Shown piece by piece: positions 19,846 to 31,401 of a DNA stretch of 64,000 nucleotides. Position 1 is the first letter of the stretch, and each line of letters opens with the position of its first letter. The translations under genes were made by a program, and so were the position numbers. The notes under the pieces are model-generated. The model ran no database searches and was not told where the DNA came from. It saw only the letters and a program-made list of their open reading frames with translations. The stretch covers positions 124,001 through 188,000 of the forward strand of contig JAOANU010000015.1 of assembly GCA_034387635.1 (NCBI GenBank), written 5' to 3'. This DNA comes from Rhodosporidiobolus odoratus (taxonomy: Eukaryota; Basidiomycota; Microbotryomycetes; Sporidiobolales; Sporidiobolaceae).

Positions 19846-20464
19846 ATGTCTTCTGGCGGCAAGTCTGGCGGCAAGGCCGGTGGTGACGCTTCCTCCAAGG
19901 CCCAGTCGCGTTCGTCCAAGGCCGGTCTCCAGTTCCCCGTCGGTCGTATCCACCGTCTCCTCCGTCGCGGTAACTACGCCCAGCGTGTCGGTGCCGGTGC
20001 TCCCGGTACGTTTCTGTCCCTTGTGCTACATCCACTCCTTCCTAGCGATGGAAGACGAAGAGAGCCGCGCGTGATCTACGCGTTCAGAAGCTGACTTCGG
20101 TCCCCTTCTTCACAGTCTACCTCGCCGCTGTCCTCGAATACCTCTCTGCCGAGATCCTCGAGCTTGCCGGTAACGCCGCTCGGTACGTTTCTGTCACCTT
20201 GCACCGTCGTCACCACTTGCGAAAAGAAGCAGATACTGACTTTTTCTCTTTTCAATTTTACACAGTGACAACAAGAAGTCCCGCATCATCCCCCGTCACC
20301 TTCAGCTCGCCATCCGCAACGATGAGGAGCTCAATAGGTTGTTGGGTCAGGTCGTGATTTCTCAAGGTGGTGTCCTCCCCAACATCCACTCGGAACTCCT
20401 TCCCCAGAAGACTGGCGACACGGTCCCCTCTGGCAAGAAGGGCAAGCAGTCACAGGAACTCTAA
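19846..20464 (+). CDS. Histone H2A (right copy)
   Basis: Three exons (19846-20005, 20116-20182, 20266-20464) encode a 141-residue H2A ending in SQEL. The exon junctions fall within the codons of VYL and RDN, and donors are GTACGT. Fold motifs are as in the left copy. Intron 1 is 110 bp and intron 2 is 83 bp. Confidence 0.97.
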
Positions 20465-21063
20465 GCAGCTTCACAGCTGGCTCGAGTCTGTATAGGAGGC
20501 GTCGAGGGCACATTCGCATTTCTGTCGCGGTCTTGTTGTCTTTTGTTATTCCGTAGTTTTTACCACCCGCAATGCGCAGTCTCGCTTGCCCCACTTTCTA
20601 CTTTCTTTTCTTTTCTGGTCGGCGCGCGCTTGGACAGCACGCACTCTGCTTCTCTGGCTACTAGCCACTGGCTTTGCCGCTGTCGTGGCGAGATGCTCCG
20701 ATGCTCTCCCCTCGCTCTGACAGTTTTCACCGCTGACCTTCCTTTCTAGCGGGTCTACCAACGGCTTTTGTCCTTGCGTTTCCGGTGTGGCCTGGCATCG
20801 GCGAAGGCACCTCCAAGTTATACGAGCGTACTGGCGCCGGGCGAGCTGCAATGCGATGCGAGGGCCGCTTTTTCCTTTCCTTTCCTTCGTTTTCCCGTTC
20901 CACCAACATGAGCGTTCTTCCGTGCTGTTCAACGCCAGTTCGAGTCGTGTCAATAATGCCAAGGCCAGGTGCTGACACCCTTAGCCAGTCTGTGAGCAGC
21001 AAACGGAAACGACTACCCGCCTTGATGGAAAAAGGGTCAAGATTATCTTGCTAGCTCGCGCGA

Positions 21064-21782
21064 CGAAGCTTGCCTCTCTAGCTGTACCTATGCCCAGCCT
21101 GGAAACACGAAAACCACTGAGCCAAGTTCCGATCTAGCGGGTACGGCTTGTGCAATATCGAAACCATGTCTCCTTTTTTTCCTCCCCACGCTTCCGACCC
21201 TGTTGGCCCGCATGGCTGTAATCACTCAGCAGCGCACAGTTATCCCTCCCGTGTCTGCGGCCGGACGACTCCTCGCCCATGTGTTGCCGGCGTAGCTGTC
21301 AGCGGCAACGATTCTGCAAAAGTCTGGCCTTCCTAATCCGCGCACTCGAGAAAAGACTACGCGGGCCTGCAACGCATCTTCGTGGGCCAGTAGCGCACGA
21401 GTATAGGGCACGGGAATTTCCGGCGGCGAAGGAGGAGCTCGACGTTGGAACAGACGGACGGGCAGACGGCACGCTCGGGTTCCTCGTTCTCCTCCAGCAC
21501 CTGCTTCCGCTGTTGCTCAGTCGGCGGCGCTGCCCCCGGCTCGAGTGTAATCTGTGACTGCTCTCCTGTGAGCGATAGCCTGCTCCTGTGAACAATTGCT
21601 TCACATATAAGATAGATAGAGATCGCCGCACCGCTTTTCATGGTGCGGTAGTGCATAAATCGCAACGAACCAGGTGTAGGCGCCACGCTCGCTCGAGCAG
21701 CAGGAGGACACTTGAGCCGATCCAATTTGGACGACACGGAACGCCTGAGTGGAAGAAATTGAGATGCAGGTCTTACTGTTCC
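21064..21782. other. Intergenic region, no gene seen
   Basis: Unique sequence between the outer end of the right repeat arm and the stop of the CCDC137-like gene. Open frames here are short and lack recognisable motifs. It must include the 3' region of the CCDC137-like gene. Confidence 0.5.
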
Positions 21783-22930
21783 TCAACCGCTCCGTAGCCT
21801 GTCTTTATCCTGCTCCTTCTTCTCCTTCAATTCCCGATACATCTTGACCGCCCGCTGCCGCTCAGCATCCATGAGTGCCTTCATAGCCGGGCCGACTGGC
21901 AATCTTGACCTCCCTAGCGGTTCCTCCGCACCCTTCAGCCTGAATCCGCCCGTCGACGTTCCTTCGCTCGAGATTCCAGCACTTGCTGCCCCACCCGGAC
22001 CCATCACTTTTGCCAACAAACCTTTCCTGGCGGCCGGCGCCAATGTTGGAGGCGCTTGCACTACATCGTCGACCCGTCGCCGAAGCGGGGCGGTATCGAA
22101 CTCAGTCTTGCCTGACCGATTTCGAGCTGCCGCCTGCTGTTGAAGACGAGCGGGAGCGAAGGGGTCGATGGACTCTTCTGGCGTGGGCTTGGGCTTCTTC
22201 TGTGCTCCCTTCTTCGCACCTTGCTGCTCCTCTTCCAGCTCAGCTTCCTCGTCTTCCTCGTCCGCCTTCTTCGCCTTCTTCTTCCAATCCTTCTTCTTCT
22301 GTGCAGCCGCACCGGCATCCTTAATCGCCGAGCGCACCGTAGAGCGCATCTCTTGCTCGACGCGGCGGTTGAAGGACGAAAGGGATTCGTGAGGAAGAGG
22401 GGCGAGAGCGGGTTTCTGCTGTTTCGAGACGGTCAATGCGAGGCCCAAACTCAGACCAAGGGGCGGCCTTACCTTCTGCTGATTTGGATTCTTGCCTTTC
22501 TGCTCTTCTTCGAGCTTCCGCTTCTTGCTCGCATGGTACTCATCCCGCAGCGCGACGGCGTTGATGACCCTACGAAGCATATGTCAGCTGAAGGACGATG
22601 GCTTGGGCAATGTGAAGGCATGCGCACCGATAGGCAGCCTTGCTCACGCCTGACAGATCCTGCTGTTGTCCCCCACCTGCCCCGCCAGCCTTCCTTCGCT
22701 TATTTGATCGCGTTTTCCCCTCCGTCGCCTCGCTCGCTGCGGTCTCCTTTCCATCTGCCGACGTGGTCGTTATCGGAAGGAGCGAGTCGGCAGCTGTCGG
22801 CGGATTGTCGAGACCTCTGCAGTGAAGGGAGCGGTCAGAGCATGTACGAGATATCGTGAGGAACGGCGTGCGCGCACTGAGCTGCCGAGTTGGCCAGACG
22901 TATACTGCGTTTGGCGCGTTTGTGAGGCAT
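21783..22930 (-). CDS. CCDC137-like nucleolar/chromosome-associated protein
   Basis: Four exons on the minus strand. The protein starts MPHKRAKRSIRLANSAA, then has a basic low-complexity stretch and KAAYRVINAVALRDEYHASK, as in fungal members of the CCDC137 family. A following segment (APLPHESLSSFNRRVEQEMR) and a long Lys/Glu coiled-coil region with AKKADEEDEEAELEEEQQGA come next. The C-terminal family signature is LAKVMGPGGA plus MDAERQRAVKMYRELKEKKE, which matches the ERxRAVxxYRxLK end of human CCDC137. The vertebrate protein is found in nucleoli and on chromosomes; the fungal role is not established. One intron is the 57 bp GTAAGG...AAACAG within NQQK|QKPA. The stop lies about 720 bp from the repeat arm. 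Confidence 0.75.
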
Positions 22931-23243
22931 CGCGGAGCTGGTTCAGCGGATGCGAGAGTAGCGTAGGAGGCTGAGCTCGAAGGCGGCGTTGGATGCGCCT
23001 CAGACAATAGTTGGCGCGAAATACAAGGTGTACGCGAGGTCGTAAGAGCCTACTGAGAAGATAACGACTTGGGATGTCGAGGTGAGCGAGGACGAACAGT
23101 GCAGAAGCGGGACAGCACCGGCGAGAACGGACTCGCACAAGGTTGGACCGCCGCGCACGCCGCCAAGCGAATGGCAGAAGCATCGCTTTGGACCCAGAGA
23201 GAGCGGAGGCATCAAGGGGGTAACATTGCCGAAGGATGCAGTG

Positions 23244-24854
23244 CTAATCTCCCTTTTCTTTTACTTCCTCCCCGACCTTTTCTTCCTCCCCTACCGACGC
23301 GCTTGTCTTCCTCCCTTTCTTCCACTCCTTCACTTCGCGTAGCAGCGCCACCAGCAGAGGAACTGCGATCGGCCCAAATAGTGGTGTGTAGACGGCGTAC
23401 TTGTGCTCATCTGGGAAGTAGAGGAGCGCGAGCATGGAGGGGTCGAAGTAGGCTTGCGAAGCGAGTGTTTGAGCGCGAGCCACGTGAGCGAGAGCTTCCG
23501 AAGGCAGGTAGACACTCGATGCTGCAGCCTGTGCAATGTATGTGCTAGAGTGTAACGAAAAATGAAAGAGGAAGAGTGAGAGCGCACCTTTTCCAGCTCG
23601 TCTAGCGCTTCCTTCACGCGAGATTGCACCTCTTTTCCGATACGCATGTTTGGGATGTCGGCAGCCAGCTTGGCTATAGCCGTTAAGCTGTCGACGCTGT
23701 CTCGGGCCGCTTCTCTTAGTCGCGACTGCACAAGGTGGTCAAGCTGGTCGGACGAGAGAGCGCCAGCGGAAGGACCGGGAGGCACGCCGAGGAGGGAGCG
23801 TAGATGTTGCTCGATTAGCGCGAAGGAGGGCGCATGAGTCGACACGCCAAGATCGAGGGATGCGGAAGGAAGGGTTTCGGTAGTTGTTGAAGGCGGATTT
23901 AGGATGACGACGCCGCCACGCTGGGGACTCAGGAAGGCCGGAGTGGCATCGCGACCGTCTGCCGGTTGCGGGCTGAGCTACCGACCGCAAGGCATGGTGG
24001 GAAACAGGCGCACCTGTTCGACGGATCCGTAGTGGACGATGCTGCAGGCTGGGAACAAACATGAGAAAGTACAAAACTGGGTCAAAGGTTGCTCCTGACC
24101 CTGTGGACACGTTCAAGCCAAGACAACATGCTGGTCAGAGCAATCCAGTGCAGAAGAGTGCCGAGCGTACCCAGGTTCCACTCGGCGTTGTTAACAAAAG
24201 CCCGTAGATCCTCTTCCTTGACGAACGTGCCTTCCCGCGCTGCGTCTTCGTGCAGCGGGACGGTGAGTGGCGCGAAGTACTGGACCTGACTTTCGACTGT
24301 AAAGTCATATAGGGGCGCGAGCGACGACAAGAAAGGTCGGAGCCGGCCTGCATAGCAACTGTCAGCTCCGTCCGTTCCGCCACAGTAGCGAGGTACGTAC
24401 TGTCGATAAGCGCAGGCAAGTCCCAATCTAGCACGGCGCCTCCGGCGGCAGAGTCTTCATTAAGTAAGGAAAAGACGAGCTTGTAACGCGGCGAGAACTT
24501 GACGGCGCGGGCGTCTGGCTCGACAGCTGGTCTCCCGACTCCCTGATTAGCGCAGAGTCACAGTAAGCGAAGGGAAAGGCACACACATGCAGGCAAAGCT
24601 TGTTGAGAGCTGTCAGAGAGAATGCGTTGCTGCCAATCTTCCTGCCACTCGCGGATTCGGGCTACGGGCAGTGGGCGCCGCTCGAGGGTGGTGGTCCTCC
24701 ACCATAGAGGGACGCCCAGGAGTATCACTGACCAGAAGGCGATGATTACGATGCGACGGGTGCGGACGTCTGAGGGTGGGGAGGTGGGCCTGATAGGTAT
24801 AGCAGAGAGGCGGGGTGGTAGGTTTGATACAGGTGATCGTACTGCTTCCTGCAT
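23244..24854 (-). CDS. GPI17: GPI transamidase subunit PIG-S / Gpi17
   Basis: Subunit of the ER-membrane GPI transamidase that attaches GPI anchors to proteins. Multi-exon on the minus strand with ATG at 24852-24854. The N-terminal segment RRIVIIAFWSVILLGVPLWW is the single N-terminal membrane anchor followed by TTTLERRPLPVARI, as in PIG-S. The lumenal domain shows VKFSPRYKLVFSLLNEDSAA, FTVESQVQYFAPL, FVNNAEWNLG and LSPQRGGVVILNPPS. The second membrane segment is KYAVYTPLFGPIAVPLLVALL preceded by FDPSMLALLYFPDEH. A charged Lys/Glu tail ends at 23244. Internal exon borders were only partly resolved, but all family blocks are present in order. It is divergent from Vps24, with 256 bp between starts. 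Confidence 0.9.
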
Positions 24855-25110
24855 GGTCTATGAGCGTTCAGGGCGTTACTAGAATAGCTAGACGCGTGTA
24901 ATCCCCATCTTGTCTCGCTCGTCTCATCATCTCCCTCCTCTTGTTACACGCTTGGAACCCCTCGATCCTGCTCTATACCCCAGTCAGGCACACACAGACA
25001 TTGAGAACAACTTCAACAACCACTCGTCCAGGTCTATCGATCTCACTACTCTAGACCCCCACCTCGCCCGTCCCCTTCCTTGCCGCCCTCCCTCGTCGAC
25101 GCACTCTACT

Positions 25111-25880
25111 ATGGAGGCTATCAATCGCTTCATGTGGGGTCCGACACCGCAAGAGAGGGTCCGCAAGTGGCAAGCACAGCTCAAGAAGGAACAACGCGCA
25201 CTTGACCGCGAAGCTCACCAGCTCGACCTCGCCAACAACAAGGTCAAGGCCGACATCAAGAAACTCGCCCAGAAAGGCGACACCAAGAACGCCAAGCTAC
25301 TTGCGAGAGAGGTCGTACGGAGTAATCGGCAGAAACAGCGCATGCAAACCAGCAAGGCGCAGCTCAACTCGATTCATATGCAACTGGGCCATCAACTCGG
25401 TTCGCCCATCCGTCCGCTATTCGCTCACCCAGGTCACGAACTGACATGCATCTCCCCCTCAGCAATGGTCAAGGTTACTGGAACGCTACAAAAGTCGGCC
25501 GACATTATGAAAGCGTCAAACGCCCTCGTCAATGTCCCGCAACTGTCCGGTACCATGCGCGAGATGTCTGCCGAGATGATGAAGGCCGGCATCATGTCCG
25601 AAATGGTTGACGACACACTCGAAGCGCTCGATGAGGACGAGGACGAGCTGGAAGAAGAGGCGCAGGAAGAGGTCGACAAGGTCTTGTGGCAGGTTACCGA
25701 CGGCAAGCTTGGGCAGATCAGCGGACAAGTGGGAGAACTACCAGTAAGCCCCTCTCGACAGCGATTAACTACCGGTGCACTCATGCCTCATCCCCACAGC
25801 AAGCGACCGGACCTACGCCAGAGGAGATCGAGCGAGACGAGGAGATGGAGCGAGCAATCCAGGGTCTGCTGTCGAGTTAA
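25111..25880 (+). CDS. VPS24: ESCRT-III subunit Vps24 (CHMP3)
   Basis: Charged coiled-coil protein that polymerises with Snf7 and Vps2 on endosomes to cut intralumenal vesicles. Three exons (25111-25399, 25463-25743, 25800-25880) give 216 residues, close to family length. The start MEAINRFMWGPTPQERVRKW and the basic helix RALDREAHQLDLANNKVKADI are typical. The acidic C-terminal half has EALDEDEDELEEEAQEEVDK, and the last helix EEMERAIQGLLSS is the MIM-like tail. The upstream frame from 24910 is also open, but the ATG at 25111 gives the family N-terminus. Confidence 0.94.
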
Positions 25881-25984
25881 AGGGGAACCACCTTGTCGTA
25901 CTGTTCTGTACTTTCGTTGTGTCATCGTTGTGCAAATACGCTCTTAGCTATGAATGAGTTACCCGCAGACTGGGCAGAGCCGAC

Positions 25985-27291
25985 CTACAAAGTCTTCTGA
26001 ATCCGGTTACCTAACGCATCAACCCCGAAGTCCGACTCTGCGTCCGGCTCTTCCTCATCGCTCACCTCGTCGTCCGAGTGATACGGCCGCCAGGCACCTC
26101 CTCCATGGTTCGGGTTCTCCACGAGAAGATCACCGCCTTCTTCTATTTCTTCCTTCGCTCGTTCTGTTGATGCACGAACTCAGTGTAACTCCCGGATATA
26201 TTCGAAAAGACAAGCTCACTTCGCTCGTGCTGCTCCTGCTCCATCTCCAGGATCATCGCTTCTTGCATCTCCAACACTGATTCGGGTGTTGAGCATGTTC
26301 GGTAGCGCTCGATGATCGGTCTATGGGATGACAGCTGGATCAGTCGGCATGCAACGGAAGCGAGAGCTGGAATGACCGCGCACCCGTTGACCTCCCAGAA
26401 TGAGTGGCCCCAAGAGAATTTGCTGAGCAAGACCTCCGCCTGAGCGTCAAATCCAGTTATGTAAAGCGCCGCAGCGATGGCTTCCACGCAGGTGAGCTTG
26501 TACGCTGAGGGAGAAGGCTATTTAGTGCGGCATCGTACAGCAAGGAGCTACCAGTCACTAACGCTTGCCGTAGTTGACGGGGTTGGCCGCGACGAGGTAC
26601 GGGACTGAAGGTGAAAAGTCAGCTTCTCCGAGTCATGGTACGTAGGGAAGTCACGCACGAAGACGCTCATGTGGAGACTTGATCTTGTGGAAAGGGATCT
26701 CCTCCAGCCTTGCCCAGGAGCATTCGACAACGGCGACCCCAGCGTTTTCTACGATCTCCTTGTCCGCCGGACAGACCACCTGAGTGCCCTTCGGGCTATA
26801 GCGCATGTCGTCAGTCAGACCCAGATGACGGTGGGACAAAGGCTCACCTCATAACGATGCCCTGGAATCGCTGACCCACTCGAAGCTCTTGCATAAGGCT
26901 GAGTCGTGAAAGTTTCTTCCCGCTGCATTTCCGGGGGTCGCAATGGTCGAAGTCCTGCACGCACTCGCATCAGTAGAGCCACAGTCAAGCCCAAGGAGAG
27001 CGTACTCACCCACATAGCGACCGGTACCCTACCCGCCACAATCTCAACACTCTCATCTGCCGCCAGACGACCCCGTCAGCCAAGCTCGCCGGCACCGGGC
27101 GAAATGTACAACGCACCGTCTGAGCCATCTTCGCTGCCGCTAGCACCTTGATCAACTGCGCTTGCAGGGATCTCGCTGAACTGTCCATCATACTTTGTTC
27201 GGTCCCGTCCACCACCACCTCGAGGTGCGCTTCGGCCGCCGCGCGCTACAGAGCTGCCCTTTCCTCGGCCACGTCCGCGTGAAGGAGGCAT
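25985..27291 (-). CDS. TSR3: Tsr3, 18S rRNA aminocarboxypropyltransferase
   Basis: Transfers the 3-amino-3-carboxypropyl group from SAM to the hypermodified uridine of 18S rRNA in late 40S maturation. The N-terminal tail is RG-rich (MPPSRGRGRGKGSSVARGGR). The core shows MWDFDHCDPRKCSGKKLSRL after splicing, FQGIVMSPKGTQVVCPADKE, AVVECSWARLEEIPFHKI, LLPYLVAANPVNYGKPYKLT, CVEAIAAALYITGF and FSWGHSFWEVNG. The last exon encodes an acidic tail ending ALGNRIQKTL with TAG at 25985-25987. That tail is reached by splicing out GTGAGC...CAACAG near 26168; without splicing the frame ends earlier, at 26143. The length exceeds yeast Tsr3 mainly in the tail. Confidence 0.9.
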
Positions 27292-27603
27292 GAGGTTATG
27301 CTGTAATCGAGAGGTTAAAGTTAGAGAGAAGTTGTCTTGCGGCTCTCTTTGTCTTGAGCATCACCTGGGCATGGAGCAATTGCTTTCTCGCCCACCTCGT
27401 TCTCTTTAGCAAGCCCAGGTCGACAGTCGTCGCCTTCGAATGGGGTACCGAACGCGGCGATTGCAGGAGGAGACAAGATATCCTGAAACACAGAACTAGG
27501 AAAAGGAAGAAAGAAAAAGCGCAAAAATCCCTCGTCTGCAGCCTTCCAACCGATACCGCTCGACCTGTCCTGTCATATTACCTCCAACCTCTACCCACCG
27601 CTA

Positions 27604-29399
27604 CTATGCCCTCGAGCGACTCCGACTCCGGCTGGCCCGCCTGCCCAGACTCATCTCAGCGTCACCTGCTCCGCTGGCAACCGACCCTCGGCGACCGCGC
27701 GATGCCGCGGATGCGGCTGAGGCCATGGAGCCGCGCCTCGAGGGCGCAGGGTACGCCGGCTTTTCGTCGGCAGATGAGTCGGACATTTCGGACGAGTCAC
27801 CGGGGACCACCGCAGCGTATTCGCGGCGGGTCCTACGAGACGGACGACCGAGAGACTGCACGGGGCGGGCGTTCACAATAGTAGTGCTAGGGGCGGCGGC
27901 AGGCGCAGATGCGGGGGAGCTGGAGATGACGACGGGACCGGACGACGATCCCTTGCCGCTGTTCGTGGCGAAGGCGATGATAGCGATAATGATGATGAGA
28001 ATCACACCGACCACGACGCCAATGATGCTGCAGTCGAAGGCAGAAGTGTCAGTTCTGTGCCGATAGCTGACCTACAGAATAGGCGAAAGAGCGCACATCC
28101 ACTTGTTGTCCGACACCCAGCCGCCGGCATCGTCGCTCAAACTAACGGAGACGTTGTTGGTGTTGGTATTGCTCGAATCGACGGAAGCGCCCGAGTTGGC
28201 ATCCGCATCTGCCGTGTTGTTCAGGTTCAACGACGGATTAGCGGTAGTCGTGGCAGTCGCGGTCGACACCGAAGGTGGTATGGATGAAGAGCTATCAGCG
28301 GGCTTCTTGGTCTTTGAGGTAGGCTCCGCCTCCTTGTCATCAGCCTTCTTGTCGGACGACGACGGAGGGGCAGGGGGATTGTTGGCAGACGGAGGTGGAG
28401 CAGGCTGAGCCGCACTGTACGGATGAGATAGAAGATCAGTTTGAGCTACGCAAAACGAGACGAGAAGGAAGCTCACGGCGTCTGCATGACTGTAACGACT
28501 TGCGTCACGGGAACACCCTGGACGGTCTGCACGACGGTACTCTGCTGGTACTGGGTGCTAGTCATTTTGACGACCTGCGTTTCGGTTGCAAGCTGCACCT
28601 GGAACGCCGTGGTGGTCATGGTGACGGGAATGGTCTACGCAGGAAATGCATCAATATTCTTGCCCAAGATAAGTCAGGGATGCGATCTACCTGGCCATCA
28701 GTCACCGTCTCGTAGACGACCTGCGTTTCACTGAATGAGAGAGTGCGCGTCAGAAGGGGAGCGCTTCCTTGGAGTAGCCAAGCCGGATGAGCTCACACAG
28801 CGGTTTGGGTCTGAAAGAGAAAGACAGGTCAGTAGGTTCGGCCTGTCAGGCTAAACACGGAGAGCTAGACATACGATGACCGTAGTGATGTCGCATTCTG
28901 TCGTGGAGACGACCGGAGATGAGGTTGGCTTGTCATCAATCGTGACCGGAACGTAGACCCTGCGGAAAGTTCACATCTGCATAAGTCTTTCCCGCAAGAC
29001 ATACTCAACGGCACAGGGGCATACGTGGTAGGAACAGCTGTTCGCACGACGGTCTTGACTGTGGTGACCTGCGCAACACGATTAGATCTCGCTCAACGAA
29101 AGTATTCCGGAACAAAAACCGGAAATAGCGGGACGCACTGCGCCCACATTGACGATTCTGCAACATGGAGACTCCCGTCAGTCCATACCCAGGCAGAGGC
29201 AGGAAGAAAGAAGCCCGAGACCGCTTCGGCAAAGGCCCGCGGAAGGCAGGGGAAGGAGGAGTGAAGAAGCGTACACATCGTCCTTGCGCGGCTCCAGAGC
29301 GCGCTTGTCAGGTAGTGCCGTTCGCTGCGCCGCAGGAGCAGCGAATGCGCTAGTCGCCGATGCCGCAACCAAGAAGAGGGAAAGGAAGCGACGCTTCAT
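27604..29399 (-). CDS. Secreted single-pass membrane protein with Ser/Thr-rich ectodomain (Mid2/SKG6-like architecture)
   Basis: The start MKRRFLSLFLVAASATSAFA is a clear signal peptide, followed by AAPAAQ and KR. Many small exons then encode Thr/Val/Ser-rich sequence with repeated TVVT/TQVV-like patterns and Cys residues, ending in a Ser/Pro/Lys stretch and Ala/Pro/Ser repeats. One transmembrane helix VVGVILIIIIAIIAFATNSG lies near residue 130 from the end. It is followed by a cytoplasmic tail rich in Ser, Arg and Ala with RGSMASAASAASRGRRGS and ending SRSRSRSRA. The layout matches fungal cell-wall sensor-like or axial-budding surface proteins, but I see no WSC cysteine pattern. Several exon borders are uncertain. 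Confidence 0.65.
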
Positions 29400-29729
29400 G
29401 GACGAAATATTGGAGGAATAGGGTTGGGGCGGTATCGAAAGAGGCGTCGGGTGGGGCTGGCTGTGGCTGTCTTAAGCGAGCGCGGGGCGCGGAGTCTTGT
29501 AGCGTAGCCGTGAGGAGTGAGCAGGAGAGGGGAGAGGATGGGACGAAGCCAAAGGAGGCGTCCGCGGCAGGTCCGGAGAAATGGCTCCTTTAGCGCTAAT
29601 CGGCATGGTTAACCCCAGCTCCACCGCCTCGCCACGGACCACCGTAGTTGCAATCTGTGTAATCACTTACATACAGCTGGAATACAGACAACAGATAGAC
29701 ACACACAAATGCTCCGCCGAAACCGCCGT

Positions 29730-31327
29730 TCACCTTTGTATCCGCGCGCGCACTTCTTGAATGAGTGATGGGACATCCTGAGATGCCAGATGGGTCTGCA
29801 CGATGTCCTGAATATTCTCGGAAGAGTCGATGAGCTTTGATGCGGGTGAAAGGCGAAATGAGAAGGTCAACTCGTGGGGTCAAATGCAATTGGTACGAAG
29901 GTGCGTACCGAAGCACCTGTCATGCGGCCGTCTGCCCCGAGCTTAATGCTGAGTTTGCGCATCACGCCCTTGTCCGCGCCGACAGGGCCATACTCGAAAA
30001 CTATCTCGCGTGGTGGAGAGCCGATGGCGTAAGCAGCGTGGATGTCGAGCAAGGACTTGTAGAGTTTCATGGTCGTGTCGAGCCTGAACATACAGTAGCT
30101 GAGAATCTATGCAGACACGCGGAGAGGAGCAGGCACGCGTCACGTACCATTCGCATGCTTCTTCTGCTCGCTCATCCTGGACACCCTTGGCATCCCGTTC
30201 GTCCTGCTCGCGCTTGAGTTGCTTGACGGTGTGCGAGTAGCGCTCGACATTGACCTTGCTCCGCCGCGTCTGATGCTTCAGCGTGTCAATCTCCTGAGTG
30301 CAAGCAGCCGTTTGTCGTCCTAGCGACTCGATCTCCGCCTGCTGTTCGAGGTCGACCTGAACGGCCTGCTCAAGGGTTAGACGCTGCAAGTACGCATGTC
30401 AGCGACAGTGAGCAGGCGTGAGACAAGGCCATACGGACCTCAGTTGGAGACCGCTTGTTCTTCAGCATTGCAATCTCCGTCTCCATCGCTTCGCATTCGC
30501 GCAAAAGGCGAGCGGCATGTTCAGCTTCTCGTGTTCGCCGCGCCAGATCTGATGGGGGAGATACGTCAGCTCAAAGTGAAATAGCGGAAGCCGGCAAATA
30601 TACGTTGTTCGAGTTCTTCCGCCTCGTGCCGCACCCGCGACTCAAGCTCAATCGTCCTCTGTTTCTTCTCCTTCAGTTCTGACTTAGCTACCAAACGGCG
30701 TTTTGCTGTAAGGGAATGGCAAGGCGTAGCACAGAGGACGTTAGCGGGGCAGTCCTGCGGTTTTTGTGCGTTGAACAAGCCGTCGTACCCATTTCGTCAT
30801 TGTCACCCTGGGCGATGGGTTGGTAGCCCTGCTCGTTCATGACATGATTCACAAACTCGAGTTTGGCATTGGATTCAAGGTAGGCGAACTTGAGAGTCGA
30901 GACGTGGTCCTGAAGGGAACAAAGGAGAAAATGTCAGAGAATGCTCTGCAGCGACAGCCGTTCCTTGCTCGCGAATGGACGCTGAAAGGAGGCGCCCATG
31001 CACACCTTGAACACCTTGAGGTCCTCTCCAGCGCGTTCCCGATCGCCTGAGTCCATTACGAGTCCCGAGTCGCTGAAACCGGTGACGCCGGTAACATCCT
31101 GAGTCCAGCGGGTGAAGTTGTCGGTCTGTTGAGACTGCTGTAGCTTGGCCAGGTCGCGTACTGGAACAGACGAGGCGAGTTCCTGTGCTTTGAAGGCTTG
31201 TTGAGCGAAGCTGGAGAGAAGCCTGGAGAAACTAGACTCGTCAGCGGGAGCCAGCGAGGCGCGTACGGGGCGGTCCGTACGCATTGGTGCGGTCGAATAA
31301 CGCGGTATTTGAATCATCAGCAGCCAT
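29730..31327 (-). CDS. Coiled-coil protein resembling kinetochore protein Sos7
   Basis: The start MAADDSNTALFDRTNA is joined by splicing to FSRLLSSFAQQAFKAQELAS. The next exon gives HVSTLKFAYLESNAKLEFVN, similar in style to the LKFTYLEQ segment of Sos7-family proteins, the Spc105/KNL1 partner at kinetochores. Long heptad-rich exons follow (KSELKEKKQRTIELESRVRH, QRLTLEQAVQVDLEQQAEIE, SKVNVERYSHTVKQLKREQD). Near the C-terminus is LDTTMKLYKSLLDIHAAYAI and VFEYGPVGADKG, then a last exon ending VRARIQR with TGA at 29730-29732. The coiled-coil nature is certain from sequence. The Sos7 label is from memory of the family pattern and is tentative; another kinetochore or spindle-pole protein is possible. 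Confidence 0.5.
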
Positions 31328-31401
31328 GTTGGACTGAGCGAGAACGCGAAACCTTTGATCTAACTTTCAGCAACTTCCAGCTGCCTGCGTCTCCCTCGGA
31401 A

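Noticed and set aside
24910..25110. N-terminal extension of Vps24 upstream of 25111
   Set aside because: The upstream frame is open but lacks conserved features, and the ATG at 25111 gives the exact family N-terminus.
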